Shown: positions 31,867 to 41,298, counted from the stretch's first letter. The stretch is 64,000 nt of DNA from Pseudoalteromonas flavipulchra NCIMB 2033 = ATCC BAA-314 (GCA_000814665.1 JWIH01000010.1:62001-126000); one strand, 5' to 3'. Made by a program: numbers and translations. Notes: generated by a model not told the origin, from the sequence alone.

Positions 31867-31896
31867 AAAGGTGAGCCTAGTGCTCACCTTTTTTTT
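31867..31896 (+). terminator. rho-independent terminator after gcvP
   Basis: AAAGGTGAGC, loop CTAGT, GCTCACCTTT, then a run of T. It is a strong terminator that closes the glycine cleavage unit about 85 bases past the gcvP stop. Confidence 0.92.
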
Positions 31897-31899
31897 AAC

Positions 31900-32380
31900 T
31901 ATACATTTGAAAATTACAATGTTGATAGTTGAATTTTAGGGGGATAGTCACGATGAATATTAAACTTTGTCTATAGCTTTTTGGCTAAAAGTGTTATGTT
32001 ATTGAAGTTCATATAAATTTTTTGTCGATGTCTGTATAGCCATGAAAGACAATATTATTCAATATGATGCCATAGAAGTTTGTTGTCTGCGTTGAAATAG
32101 CGAAGTTGTTACTTTGTGAAGGGATGGATTTTTAAGGATATTTCAATGATTCCAGAATTAAGACATATATTATCTGAACTAGAACTATATGTTTATGTCA
32201 TTGAAAAATTTAAAACTATATGTTTTTCACAAATGATTGCAGAAAACTCCAATTATTATGCATGTTTCATTTTATAGGAAGGTGACAACTTGTTTATCTT
32301 CAAACGGAAAGATGCTAAAAAACTTCGTTCATTTGCCACCAACTGTTTAACTACTCATCACAAATATGCTACAAGGTTTT
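31900..32380. other. AT-rich intergenic region at the edge of the accessory cluster
   Basis: About 480 AT-rich bases with no established gene. Two short plus-strand frames are the only candidates: 32146-32277 (43 codons, AAGGA site) and 32290-32412 (40 codons from TTG, with an AGGAAGGTG site). The second runs antisense into the 3' end of the MotB-like gene. I see no insertion-sequence ends or direct repeats here. Confidence 0.5.
32146..32277 (+). CDS. possible small protein, 43 residues
   Basis: An ATG frame opening MIPELRHILSELELYVYVIE, preceded by AAGGA at suitable spacing. It has no recognisable family. The base composition is as AT-rich as the surrounding non-coding DNA, so it may be chance. 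Confidence 0.25.
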   Translation: MIPELRHILSELELYVYVIEKFKTICFSQMIAENSNYYACFIL

Positions 32381-32412
32381 TTAGCCCTGCTCGCTCAAAA
32401 TGGGTCGCTTAA
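32290..32412 (+). CDS. possible small basic protein, 40 residues
   Basis: A TTG frame with a strong AGGAAGG upstream; the product is basic (FKRKDAKKLRSF) and ends within the antisense 3' end of the MotB-like gene. It could be a small real gene, a gene remnant or chance. Confidence 0.2.
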   Translation: MFIFKRKDAKKLRSFATNCLTTHHKYATRFFSPARSKWVA

Positions 32413-33250
32413 TTACCTGCTTGAAGTGCGATATTAATTCCTCCGACGAGCACGGTGAAGCCGCTTCTATCGCGGCAACTAGGTCTACGCGACGGTCTAA
32501 TTGGTAGAGAGCCTCGAGTTCACTGAGTAAACGTCCTCTTTGTGAAGGCAAAATCGATTGGTCAAAGCCTTGCAAATACATGCTATCCCACTCGTGAATG
32601 GTGATATTCCGTTGACTCAAAAAGCTACTTAGGAAGCGTGAACGGTTGCGACCGTATCCTTCCACAACCATACATTTGTAGGGAATCCCTAGCCTTGACA
32701 TGGCATGCAGAATCGTTAGGCCTCGCTCTACCGATAAATCCATATTGCTATCCAAGTTGTGATCTAAACCTGCGCGGCGTGGTTCGGGCGAAGCGTAGCC
32801 GTGGATGCGGATCACGTTAGCATTGCTCATACGCACTTTTTCGTAAAGCGGCTTAAGTTGCTCTCTTAGAGTTGGTAAATCTTCCTGACGAATACGAGCT
32901 TGATTCCGTTCAAATACGGCCAGCTCCGATTCGTATAATTCCAGTACATCACCGTAAACGATGCTCGGTTGTTTTTTAGGGGACGCTCTGAGGTTCTCAA
33001 TCTGCATTGTCAATTTAGTGATCTCCAGCTGTGCGTCTTTTAGATCGAGTTGCAGCGACTCAATAGTTACTGATGGCTCGCAGTTACCACCTTGACAGTT
33101 TACAGCTTGTTCTGGCTCAATATCTGTAACCGAATAACTCATGCCAACAACAGCCAGTATCGTGATAATGACCGATAGCAAAGATAGAACAAGGTCCGTT
33201 CCCGGTCCCATTTCGTTATCGCTTTCTAGCTCAGTATTTTCAAACAGCAC
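32381..33250 (-). CDS. MotB/ZorB-like protein with OmpA-type peptidoglycan-binding domain
   Basis: A 289-residue inner-membrane protein. It has one membrane helix at about residues 19-38 that opens with an Asp (D19 in PGTDLVLSLLS), the position of the ion-carrying Asp in MotB/ExbD/ZorB proteins. A short coiled coil follows (62-90), then an OmpA-like domain from about 100 with HGYASPEP (150-157), DLSVERG near 171 and VEGYG near 196. It starts two bases after the stop of the MotA-like gene, so the two should form a stator-like pair. It is the last gene of the eight-gene operon. Confidence 0.8.
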   Translation of the reverse strand: MLFENTELESDNEMGPGTDLVLSLLSVIITILAVVGMSYSVTDIEPEQAVNCQGGNCEPSVTIESLQLDLKDAQLEITKLTMQIENLRASPKKQPSIVYGDVLELYESELAVFERNQARIRQEDLPTLREQLKPLYEKVRMSNANVIRIHGYASPEPRRAGLDHNLDSNMDLSVERGLTILHAMSRLGIPYKCMVVEGYGRNRSRFLSSFLSQRNITIHEWDSMYLQGFDQSILPSQRGRLLSELEALYQLDRRVDLVAAIEAASPCSSEELISHFKQVIKRPILSEQG

Positions 33251-33252
33251 TG

Positions 33253-34878
33253 CTAATCCTCGCTTTCAGAAACCGTTAAAAAGCTGCTCACCTGTGATAT
33301 GGCTTGTTGCGCAGGTTCGCCGATAAGGCCCATACCCAGCAAAAGCGCTATGCATGCAAACACACCACCTAGCAAACTAGCAGAAAGATACCCCAACACG
33401 TGACGACCCTGTGGTTTTACTTCGGGTGACTGGCTAGGCCAAGCGTCAAGTTTGTCATTCAGGCTATTTAATACACGGGCTAAATCATCGCTGTGTTGAT
33501 GAGAGTCCGTTGCTGTATTCACGCCTCTGTTTGTTTGTTCTTTCAGTTCAGTTATTAATTGCTGAAGATTGTTTTCTAATGAGTTGTTCGGTGTGTTTTG
33601 TTTAAAATGCTCGACCAGTGAATTCAGAGTTCCTAAAACAGACTCAAGTTTCGCATCACTCGCAGGTGTTGGATTACTGAGGCTTTCATTAATTGTCGCA
33701 AGGCCTTGTTCTAAACCCTTACTCAGGTTGTTGATGCTGACACTGACTTGATTCATCAGTGCTTCATTGCGCTCCCTGCCTAATTCATCAGCCTGTGCCA
33801 GTGCGTGGCTCAACGTTGAATTCCATCTCGATTCATAGGATTTAATATCATCCTTCAGAGTGCGGAGTTCTTTCAGGTGAGCTTGGTGTGCCTGACCTAG
33901 AGTATCGATTGCCTGCTGGTTCTTTTCTAAGGTTTGATAAGTATCAGCCACAATTTGTCGCTGCTCCTGCCCCTCTTTAAGTAAGTTTTCGACTTCTCTG
34001 ATCAGGTTGCTGGTGTGCACATGAACGGTTTCACGGTGCTGGTCGATTTCATCTGATAAACGTTCAACATTAGCGGGTAAGTCGCCTTCCAGTCTCGTAA
34101 AGCTCAGTACATGTCCCAGATCCATCCAGGCTGATTCCAGTTGGCGCGAGGTTTTGCCATAGGCATTGTCCACCATAGTTACCAGAATTTGGATCATCAG
34201 CGCAGCCCCTAAACCCGCAATACTGGTTCCAAAAGCAACGGTTAACCCTGAAATGAGTTCACCGATGGCGTGGCGTTGATCGCCCATGCCCTGAAACATG
34301 TTGGCAACCGGTTCAAGACCTATCAATAGGCCGATGAAGGTGAATAGAATACCGATACGTAGCGCAACCTGTTGCGGGATTTGTACTGCGGTTTTAAACG
34401 GAACTAACGAGCGGATAAATACCTGCGAGGTTAAATCAGAATCACGGCGCATTTCTTCGGCATTTTTGACCAATTGTTGAACCATTAGAGAGGCGACGGT
34501 TTCATTACCAGAGCCACCCCCTTCACCGCCGAGATAATAATCTGGGTCACGCTGACTTTTAGTAACATCCAGCACCTGTTTGCCATCTTTGGTGATAATG
34601 CTGCGCCTTTGCTGATTCGCTTTATCTGCCACGTTTTTAAGCAAACGGTGCTCAAGGCCATAACGTTGTCGGGCTTTTAAACTAGTGAAATATGCCCAGC
34701 AAATCGGTAGCACATATACCAGTGTGCTGATAATTAATTGGTTGGCATTGCCGTTGCGAATATTGTCGGGAATATTTCCCCACAACGCAACAACGGGTAG
34801 TACACATAGCAAAGGGAATACCCACCATCCCCAAGTTTGAAATCCTACTGAAAAGCCAGTGCTAAATGGTGATTTCAT
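33253..34878 (-). CDS. MotA/ExbB/ZorA-like channel protein with long coiled coil
   Basis: A 541-residue membrane protein. Helices are at about 18-34, 47-65, 172-190 (LRIGILFTFIGLLIGL) and 208-236 (GLTVAFGTSIAGLGAAL), the last two having the small-residue and Thr/Ser pattern of MotA/TolQ/ExbB proton channels. A long mostly helical, coiled-coil cytoplasmic region runs about 255-480, as in the tail of ZorA from Zorya defence. Unusually, a further membrane helix lies near 493-516. With the MotB-like partner it probably forms an ion-driven motor. No ZorC, ZorD or ZorE gene is present nearby. Confidence 0.78.
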   Translation of the reverse strand: MKSPFSTGFSVGFQTWGWWVFPLLCVLPVVALWGNIPDNIRNGNANQLIISTLVYVLPICWAYFTSLKARQRYGLEHRLLKNVADKANQQRRSIITKDGKQVLDVTKSQRDPDYYLGGEGGGSGNETVASLMVQQLVKNAEEMRRDSDLTSQVFIRSLVPFKTAVQIPQQVALRIGILFTFIGLLIGLEPVANMFQGMGDQRHAIGELISGLTVAFGTSIAGLGAALMIQILVTMVDNAYGKTSRQLESAWMDLGHVLSFTRLEGDLPANVERLSDEIDQHRETVHVHTSNLIREVENLLKEGQEQRQIVADTYQTLEKNQQAIDTLGQAHQAHLKELRTLKDDIKSYESRWNSTLSHALAQADELGRERNEALMNQVSVSINNLSKGLEQGLATINESLSNPTPASDAKLESVLGTLNSLVEHFKQNTPNNSLENNLQQLITELKEQTNRGVNTATDSHQHSDDLARVLNSLNDKLDAWPSQSPEVKPQGRHVLGYLSASLLGGVFACIALLLGMGLIGEPAQQAISQVSSFLTVSESED

Positions 34879-34910
34879 ATCTTTTTCTTTCCTTATGCGT
34901 CTGGCTGGAG

Positions 34911-37121
34911 TTAGTCTTCTGAGAAGCCAGAAATATTAGCCTTTGGATTATGACGTGGCTGCGGATCATCAGATGGCCTTGCAGCAGCTTCGGGTCCGTG
35001 GTTTCCAAGTTGTCGCTGGGCAAATCTTTGCTCGAATTCTTTTATTTTTTGCTCGATTTCATACTCAACCTGACCATGTTGTTCTATTTGTTGATTTCTA
35101 CGTTTTATAAGTGCTTGATAGGTTTCGTAACTGGCTTCGATAGCCATGGTTTCTGTATCAAATTGGAGTAATTTGGCATTTCTATTAGCTTGAAGAGATT
35201 TCTCTATCTTCATATCCTCAACGATATGACCTTTGTTTCTCCAGTATTCTAGTTTTTCCGATTCACTTAGGCTTGGAATAACTGATTCGATATGAATACC
35301 GACTCCCTGACTTCCCAAGTCGGCGCTCAGCTCCTCATATAGCAGTTTTTTAAGCACTTTTTTTCCTTCAAATGTACGTGCTGATAATTCGTCATGAGGC
35401 AGGCCGTCCAGAATATTTTTCATTTTAGCGGGGACAGATTCAGCTAACTCGTCCAGTTTAAGTTGTCTGTAGTTCAACTTTACCGCATTACTTCTGCTTG
35501 GTTTATCAAAGCGCCATTGAATAGCGACGGGGACCAAATAATCGTCCCCCACAAATTCTTGTGGCATATCTGGCATTACTTTTAGATGTGTTTGCTTAAC
35601 CACATCATTTTCTAATATCCGTAGATCCTTACGCATATTGGGGTCATTCTGATGGATAAAAATGTGCTTAGCCTCAAAAGCGAAACGATTTTTAAGTTCC
35701 TCTTTAATTGCGTGTTCAAGTCTTTCTTTGACGGGTTGCTTATCCTCTGGCGCTTCATGAAAATGTGCAAAGTAATCACTTATCTCGACTTCCCGCATTA
35801 TGATTGCGGCTTTATCGGTGGCAATTTTTTCGATTTGCTTTTCAACTGTGGAGCCAACTACAGATGTAGCACTAAAAGCTGCGCCTATTGAGGAAATATA
35901 CCCTTCAAGATTAATTTTAAAATTGGCCTTGCTACCTGGATCGCTGGTTTCATAATCTCTGGGCTCGAAGTCATAAATCTTGGGCTTAAGCAATTCCCAC
36001 TCTGGGATAGTGGGGTCTGGTACTAGGGTGGTAAGACCTATGCCGTAGCGGGCAGCCGTTTGATTAACAATGCTGTGCACATCTTCACGTACTTCTTTGA
36101 AGTTATCGGGGCTCAGGCTATCGGTATCACGTTTAAATAAGACCGCTTCAAAGCTTTTGTCTAACACCTCCTGAGCAAAACTTTTTAAGCCAGGCTTGCC
36201 CATTTTATCATATAAGCCGAGATCCTGAATAACGATGGCTAGCTTGACATCAAACTTGAATGTCTGGCCCTTCACGCTCGTCCAGTTGACATGGAATATA
36301 TCTGATAGGCTTTCTTCTTGAACCATACGCGGAGTTTTCAGGGTAAAGCGTTGTATTGTCCAGCCGTGAAGGCAAAGTTTTTCGTTGATATGATCTTCTA
36401 ATCGGCGGTCAAAACGGGAATCTAGATAAACATCGTTTAGAGTCTCGTTACGCTCTACATAGTCTTTGGTCCAAGCACGTATTTGCAAATCCCAGTCTAC
36501 TTTACTTTTTGGGCCTGACTGGCCTTTACTTGGCAGAGGGTCGATACGCATATCTATATTGACTGAGATTTCTCTGTCTGAGTCTTGGGTGCGTACGGGA
36601 AATGATGGCGTTTTTATCTCCATGCTAGCAGAAATAAACTTGTCTGTTTCTAGGATGCATATCGCTTCCAAAGAGAGAGTTTTGAGGGTTGCGGTTACAA
36701 TAGCTGTTAACGCTCTATTATTACCGTGCGCCCAAGAACCCAGTGCCACGTTGCCACGTTTTTCCGCTTCTGCTTGCAACACCTGTTGCATGGCGTGTTC
36801 TATCGTATGTTGAATCGATAGATTGGTTTTCACAGACTCGCGGATCAAAGCTGCGCCGTCTTGAACTAGGTGTGCAGCCCAGCGAATGGGAATATCTAGA
36901 TGTTCGTCTGCAACAAAATCACCAACACGCACTGTGGAAATTCCCGCTTTGACCCGATAGTCATTGCGCACAGCAAAGCGGTGTACGGTTTTGAACCTGC
37001 TACTGAAACCTGTGAGTATTTCACCGGTCTTGTCTACGCGTATTAATTTATGATGGTTATCAGGCTCGTCGCCATTGGCAAGCTTGCGGCAAATATCATC
37101 AATTGGTTTTGAAACACTCAT
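34911..37121 (-). CDS. soluble protein with tandem band-7/SPFH-like repeats
   Basis: A 736-residue protein with no membrane segment or signal. At least four copies of an SPFH-like module end in a helix followed by a strand: about 239-264 (HINEKLCLHGWTIQRFTLK), 345-368 (VNQTAARYGIGLTTLVP), 466-490 (AIKEELKNRFAFEAKHIFI) and 587-616 (LYEELSADLGSQGVGIHIES). A charged helical stretch (about 618-700) resembles the stalk after band-7 domains in flotillins, and the C-terminus is disordered. Repeated SPFH modules could form a ring or cage around the motor. The start overlaps the upstream stop by four bases. Function unknown. Confidence 0.6.
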   Translation of the reverse strand: MSVSKPIDDICRKLANGDEPDNHHKLIRVDKTGEILTGFSSRFKTVHRFAVRNDYRVKAGISTVRVGDFVADEHLDIPIRWAAHLVQDGAALIRESVKTNLSIQHTIEHAMQQVLQAEAEKRGNVALGSWAHGNNRALTAIVTATLKTLSLEAICILETDKFISASMEIKTPSFPVRTQDSDREISVNIDMRIDPLPSKGQSGPKSKVDWDLQIRAWTKDYVERNETLNDVYLDSRFDRRLEDHINEKLCLHGWTIQRFTLKTPRMVQEESLSDIFHVNWTSVKGQTFKFDVKLAIVIQDLGLYDKMGKPGLKSFAQEVLDKSFEAVLFKRDTDSLSPDNFKEVREDVHSIVNQTAARYGIGLTTLVPDPTIPEWELLKPKIYDFEPRDYETSDPGSKANFKINLEGYISSIGAAFSATSVVGSTVEKQIEKIATDKAAIIMREVEISDYFAHFHEAPEDKQPVKERLEHAIKEELKNRFAFEAKHIFIHQNDPNMRKDLRILENDVVKQTHLKVMPDMPQEFVGDDYLVPVAIQWRFDKPSRSNAVKLNYRQLKLDELAESVPAKMKNILDGLPHDELSARTFEGKKVLKKLLYEELSADLGSQGVGIHIESVIPSLSESEKLEYWRNKGHIVEDMKIEKSLQANRNAKLLQFDTETMAIEASYETYQALIKRRNQQIEQHGQVEYEIEQKIKEFEQRFAQRQLGNHGPEAAARPSDDPQPRHNPKANISGFSED

Positions 37122-39952
37122 TTGGCAATATCCTTTACTGTTTCTTGTTGCAGGCCGTCGAGATATTCGGCCATTTTGCGATATCTTTTTACTTTGTTTC
37201 GTATTAACTTTTTCAAATTTAAATAACTGATTTCGAAGTGTTGACTAGCGCCGTCGGGTCGCTTAGTTTCTCTTTCCAACAGCTCTAATGTATTGGCTGC
37301 ATCGCGCCAATGAGCACATAGTTGGTGAACCTGTTCAGACTCGAGACATTTATTCACACAACTTAGGTAAATAGTGATGGTGTCTAGAGATTCTTGTGTG
37401 CTGCCTTCAAGGCTCAATCCTGCCGCTGCTGACGCCCATTCAGCTGAGGCAACACAGAAGTATTGGAAGTATATTTTTAAGCGTGAAGAATGCAGTTCGT
37501 CGAATGCTTTGGTTTGATCTAGTTGCCAGCGTTGTTTTATGGACAGCAGCGGGTTTTGATGAAGCAGTTGATGATGATTTTCAGTCACCTGACTGAGGTA
37601 TTTTGCCGAAATAATTTCATACAATTCATCGTGAAGGGCCTTAAACGTTGCATCCATCGGGTCGTCGAGGGCTGACTGTAAACCGAACAACATCATGTTG
37701 GCAATGTATTTGACTGGCTGAGCTTCAGAAACACTATGATACACCAACTCAGGATCAACCATATTGTAATAGCTTAGTAAGCGCTCTATGGAGTCTGGCG
37801 TTTGTTTGGCGATAATCTCACAAAAGCTTTCTTCGATATTACCGCTGTAATGAGAAAAGTCAGCGCGAATTGCATCAAACCATAATCGCGAGTAGGTCAT
37901 ATGTACAATAATACTCTCTTCATTTTGTACTTTAATCTTGTCGCCAATGACTTCAAGCACCTTGCACCTTTCACCCAACGATGCTCGCATGTGATAGGCA
38001 AACACGCGGCGCATGGTAAACCACCACTTACCTGCGGATAAAATATTTTGCTTCTTTCGATGCTCGAGGAATTCAAACATGTAGTCTAAGGTTGAAAATT
38101 GTTTCTGATCAGCCAACAAACCAAATGCGTTTATGAGCAGTTCGGTTTGGATGTTGCTGTCTTTTACGGTGTTTAGAGCCTCGCTGATAAATCCTTTGTA
38201 TTCCTCAACGGACATACTGCTCTTTCTGATTGCTTTGATGTAGAAGGCGATACCAAACGATACGTAGTTCAGCAGCTTTTCTGATCGTGTTCTGCTAATT
38301 TTACCATTGTTGTTGGCCCGAATGTGCTGCTCGCGAGCCGCTATCATCTGAGCGCCGTTTTCCAGTAGTTGTGATAGTGTTCTTGCGATAGGGAAATCAA
38401 CGCTGTTGATGCTGTTTACACAGATCAACAATTGTGAAAAACCGTTTGCCTCAGATATAGAGGTCATATGTCGGTCTGAGGACTGCTCTGACTCTGGGAA
38501 TAGTTTGTTACGACCAAGGATATAATCGTAGATTTGTTGAATAGTACCAGGGTAACGTCGATAAAACTCTTCAACCAACCACTCTTCACTGGAATTCGCT
38601 ACGGCAACTATCAAGCCATGTTCTTCGTGTCGCTCTATGGTCAGGCTACAGTTATCGACTAACTCATCGAAGTATTCTATCCACAGTCCGTTGGCATCTG
38701 CATCTACATATTGATGGTTAGATGTAATGGTTGTGGATGAATCAGCCATTTTGGCGCTATCGGAAGCATTCTTTTCAAGTTTTTTTTGTTGGATAACCGG
38801 ATAGCGTATACGTTTCTCACTCAGAATAAAGTAACCCCAGCCCCGTAACTCCATATAACGAACAGGACGACGTTTAGACAAACAACAATAGATGGCCAAC
38901 AACATTTTATTGAGGGGTTTTTGCCACCCATGTTCGACGATTGCTTTGAGTTTTTCAGATTCCTGCTTTTGACTATCGGACAAAGCTCTTTGAATTAGCG
39001 CCTTTAAGCTATTACTTTTTTCTTCATCTGATTTATCCGCGAGACGAGATACATCTTCCTCACATAACTTATTTGCAACTCGGGGGGATTTTCTAAGCCA
39101 TCTAGGATGGCTTGTCGGAAAAAGATCGGACAAATATTGTCGAGTGTTTTCATCCAAGTTGATGCCATCATGCCACTTATTAATGAGAATGCTTGGCCAG
39201 TCAATATGGAAGGACTCAGCCATGGAAGTCAATCGAAGGGCCAAGGTTGTGTCTAATGATTGCTCTTCAATCAAGATACATATCTGCAAATAAGCGTCTT
39301 TGTTACTGATTAGCGTGTTTAGCTGAGCTAGGTTTTTTTCAGCTATGAGCCAACGACATAATTTAGGGTGGATACTGAGCTGAAGATTTAAGCGTATATT
39401 GTCTCCTTGGGTGAGCTCGCGATCAAATAGCTCAAAAATTTCATCCGCTGGGTTGTATAGCAAGACATCGTCTTGCGGAATGTCTCTAAAATGAAAAGTT
39501 CCTGAGTATTCACTTGAAAATTCCCGCTCAATTTTAGCTGCAATACTGGCGCTGACATCAGCTACAAAAGACTCTCCATAAATAACCAGCACGGAACTGT
39601 CAATGTTATCCATCAACTTACAAATCGCAGTAAACTGGTCAGAAAACCAAGCTTCGTCTATCTCAGGTGCAGGTACTTCATCGGCATCAACCAGATAAGA
39701 AAACTTATCTTCTAATTGTTGTTTAAATTCTCCTGGTAATTGTTCATCACTGTCCTCAAGTTCTGAAGATTCATTTTCTGTGTCCGTTGTTGTGGAAGCG
39801 GTTTTGGACTGCTCGTCACCAGTCAAGTTTGCAGAGTCTTCTTCATGCGTGCTCAGTTGTACTTTTTCGGTGTTAGAGATATTTTCCTCAAACGAGTTGT
39901 CTTCAGCTTCTAATCCATCTTTGTCGTCACGGTGGTTATTCTGAGGTTCCAT
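37118..39952 (-). CDS. large helical protein with P-loop-like site lacking lysine
   Basis: A 944-residue protein that I do not recognise as a family. Residues 1-80 are acidic and low in complexity (many Glu, Ser, Thr, Asp). Near 120-140 there is a hydrophobic strand and turn VLVIYGESFVADVS, placed like the P-loop of STAND/AAA ATPases but without the Gly-Lys-Ser/Thr, so it is at best an inactive NTPase fold. The rest is mostly alpha-helical and could be a solenoid. No membrane segment. It is 11 bases after the protease gene and overlaps the SPFH-repeat gene by ATGA. A scaffold or sensor role is inference. Confidence 0.5.
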   Translation of the reverse strand: MEPQNNHRDDKDGLEAEDNSFEENISNTEKVQLSTHEEDSANLTGDEQSKTASTTTDTENESSELEDSDEQLPGEFKQQLEDKFSYLVDADEVPAPEIDEAWFSDQFTAICKLMDNIDSSVLVIYGESFVADVSASIAAKIEREFSSEYSGTFHFRDIPQDDVLLYNPADEIFELFDRELTQGDNIRLNLQLSIHPKLCRWLIAEKNLAQLNTLISNKDAYLQICILIEEQSLDTTLALRLTSMAESFHIDWPSILINKWHDGINLDENTRQYLSDLFPTSHPRWLRKSPRVANKLCEEDVSRLADKSDEEKSNSLKALIQRALSDSQKQESEKLKAIVEHGWQKPLNKMLLAIYCCLSKRRPVRYMELRGWGYFILSEKRIRYPVIQQKKLEKNASDSAKMADSSTTITSNHQYVDADANGLWIEYFDELVDNCSLTIERHEEHGLIVAVANSSEEWLVEEFYRRYPGTIQQIYDYILGRNKLFPESEQSSDRHMTSISEANGFSQLLICVNSINSVDFPIARTLSQLLENGAQMIAAREQHIRANNNGKISRTRSEKLLNYVSFGIAFYIKAIRKSSMSVEEYKGFISEALNTVKDSNIQTELLINAFGLLADQKQFSTLDYMFEFLEHRKKQNILSAGKWWFTMRRVFAYHMRASLGERCKVLEVIGDKIKVQNEESIIVHMTYSRLWFDAIRADFSHYSGNIEESFCEIIAKQTPDSIERLLSYYNMVDPELVYHSVSEAQPVKYIANMMLFGLQSALDDPMDATFKALHDELYEIISAKYLSQVTENHHQLLHQNPLLSIKQRWQLDQTKAFDELHSSRLKIYFQYFCVASAEWASAAAGLSLEGSTQESLDTITIYLSCVNKCLESEQVHQLCAHWRDAANTLELLERETKRPDGASQHFEISYLNLKKLIRNKVKRYRKMAEYLDGLQQETVKDIAK

Positions 39953-39963
39953 TTTTTATTATC

Positions 39964-41283
39964 CTAAATGTTGGGCAACTCGCTTAACACCAATCGGAAA
40001 GTAACCTGGTGATGGTTATGTCGATAGGGCATGCTTAATTGATATAGTTTTCCGTTATGCATAAACGTAGGTGCGTACGCACTGATTCTGTGTAGGGCTT
40101 CGGCTGCGCAATACTCGTACATTCCCCTTGGGGTCAGATGTAAATTCAAAGGATGGTTATCCGTGTGTGATTGCCTGTTTTGACTTGTTACCTGAGCCAC
40201 TGGATACCTGGCTTTCTTTGGTAATGAGTAGGTTTCCTCTGCTGTTAAGGCATTCAGCCATTGCTGGTAAGTTGGCAGGCGAATGTCTAGGTCGTTTTCT
40301 TGTTGGAGTTGGTTAATGATTGCCGTAACCTGTAGAAAGTTTGCCCCTGAAAGCGGTATGGTGTGCTTTTGTAGATTCACAGCAGGCATGACGCTTTGCT
40401 GGATCCAATATCCACCTTCCACTGACAATTGTTCATTTGCTTGTGATGGCGGAACGAAGATGAAAGTTTCCTGATATGTTTGGCCGTTGAATTTGAGAGC
40501 TTTTGTTATGCTTGTTTTTTCTAGCCCAGAGGCTTGACAGCAGGCTAGTTGGCGCTGTGTTAGGCTCATCTCGACATTGCTCTGTGCTGTATCAAGCTCT
40601 AGCCATTGCTGCCAGTCAATTAGGTTGCTGGGAGCGAAGTTTAGTTGCGATTGAGCGCTTTGTGCGTCTAGAAATTTCAATATTTCGTGGCTAGTAATAA
40701 AGCCACCCACTCCAAATTCTAGACCTCCCAAAGTATTGATACCAAATACGGCAACCGTACCCTTGTGCTCGCTGCACAATGCACCGCCACTAAACCCTTC
40801 ACTAGCCCCTTTACCTGCTTTTATGAAGCTTATATCACCGTTGATGTCTGATTCAAAATTGGCCAAAAAATCTTCATCGGGTTGGTGGTATATTTTCATG
40901 GTCCAACCGCCATCTTTTGCCGGAAAGCCAATAGACACGTTGGGGCGTGGATTATCGCTTATATTAGATGCTTTGCGATTAGAAATAACTGGCGCGACGT
41001 TATTAACGGGTTCACGCAGTTCAATGATGGCTAGATCCAGCAAGGGGTGACAATAAACCTTTTTAACACTTCGTCGCGAATGGCGCGATTTAACAAATAG
41101 CCTACTTGTTCGATGTGGCTCTTTTGAATTGATATTCACTACAACATGCTTGCATGTAACGATACACAATGGGTTGACAGCAAAGCCGGATCCCAGTGGG
41201 AACTCACGTTGCTCTGACCCCTCAATAGTACCGATGGCAAATAACCAATCAGGCTGCTTTATTGGTGTATAATCCATGTCCAT
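39964..41283 (-). CDS. trypsin-like serine protease fused to an FGE-sulfatase-like domain
   Basis: A 439-residue protein with no signal peptide. Residues 10-210 form a trypsin/HtrA-like protease with a complete triad: His46 in VTCKHVV, Asp83 in HPLLDLAIIEL and Ser165 in EGFSGGAL. Residues 275-435 look like a formylglycine-generating-enzyme/C-type-lectin fold: YWIQQSVMP, RLPTYQQWLNAL (335-346), TPRGMYEYC (384-392) and FRLVLS. The usual GGSW segment is missing, so this domain more likely binds a ligand than makes formylglycine. Such fusions occur in predicted conflict systems. A cytoplasmic activated protease is my inference. Confidence 0.75.
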   Translation of the reverse strand: MDMDYTPIKQPDWLFAIGTIEGSEQREFPLGSGFAVNPLCIVTCKHVVVNINSKEPHRTSRLFVKSRHSRRSVKKVYCHPLLDLAIIELREPVNNVAPVISNRKASNISDNPRPNVSIGFPAKDGGWTMKIYHQPDEDFLANFESDINGDISFIKAGKGASEGFSGGALCSEHKGTVAVFGINTLGGLEFGVGGFITSHEILKFLDAQSAQSQLNFAPSNLIDWQQWLELDTAQSNVEMSLTQRQLACCQASGLEKTSITKALKFNGQTYQETFIFVPPSQANEQLSVEGGYWIQQSVMPAVNLQKHTIPLSGANFLQVTAIINQLQQENDLDIRLPTYQQWLNALTAEETYSLPKKARYPVAQVTSQNRQSHTDNHPLNLHLTPRGMYEYCAAEALHRISAYAPTFMHNGKLYQLSMPYRHNHHQVTFRLVLSELPNI

Positions 41284-41298
41284 CGAATTTGACCATCT

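Noticed and set aside
32381..34878. Calling the motor pair a Zorya system
   Set aside because: The channel pair and coiled-coil tail are ZorAB-like, but no ZorC, ZorD or ZorE gene lies nearby and the partner genes differ, so a named Zorya type cannot be supported.
39964..41283. Diversity-generating retroelement target protein
   Set aside because: The FGE/C-lectin-like domain would suit such a target, but no reverse transcriptase or template repeat is present in the window.
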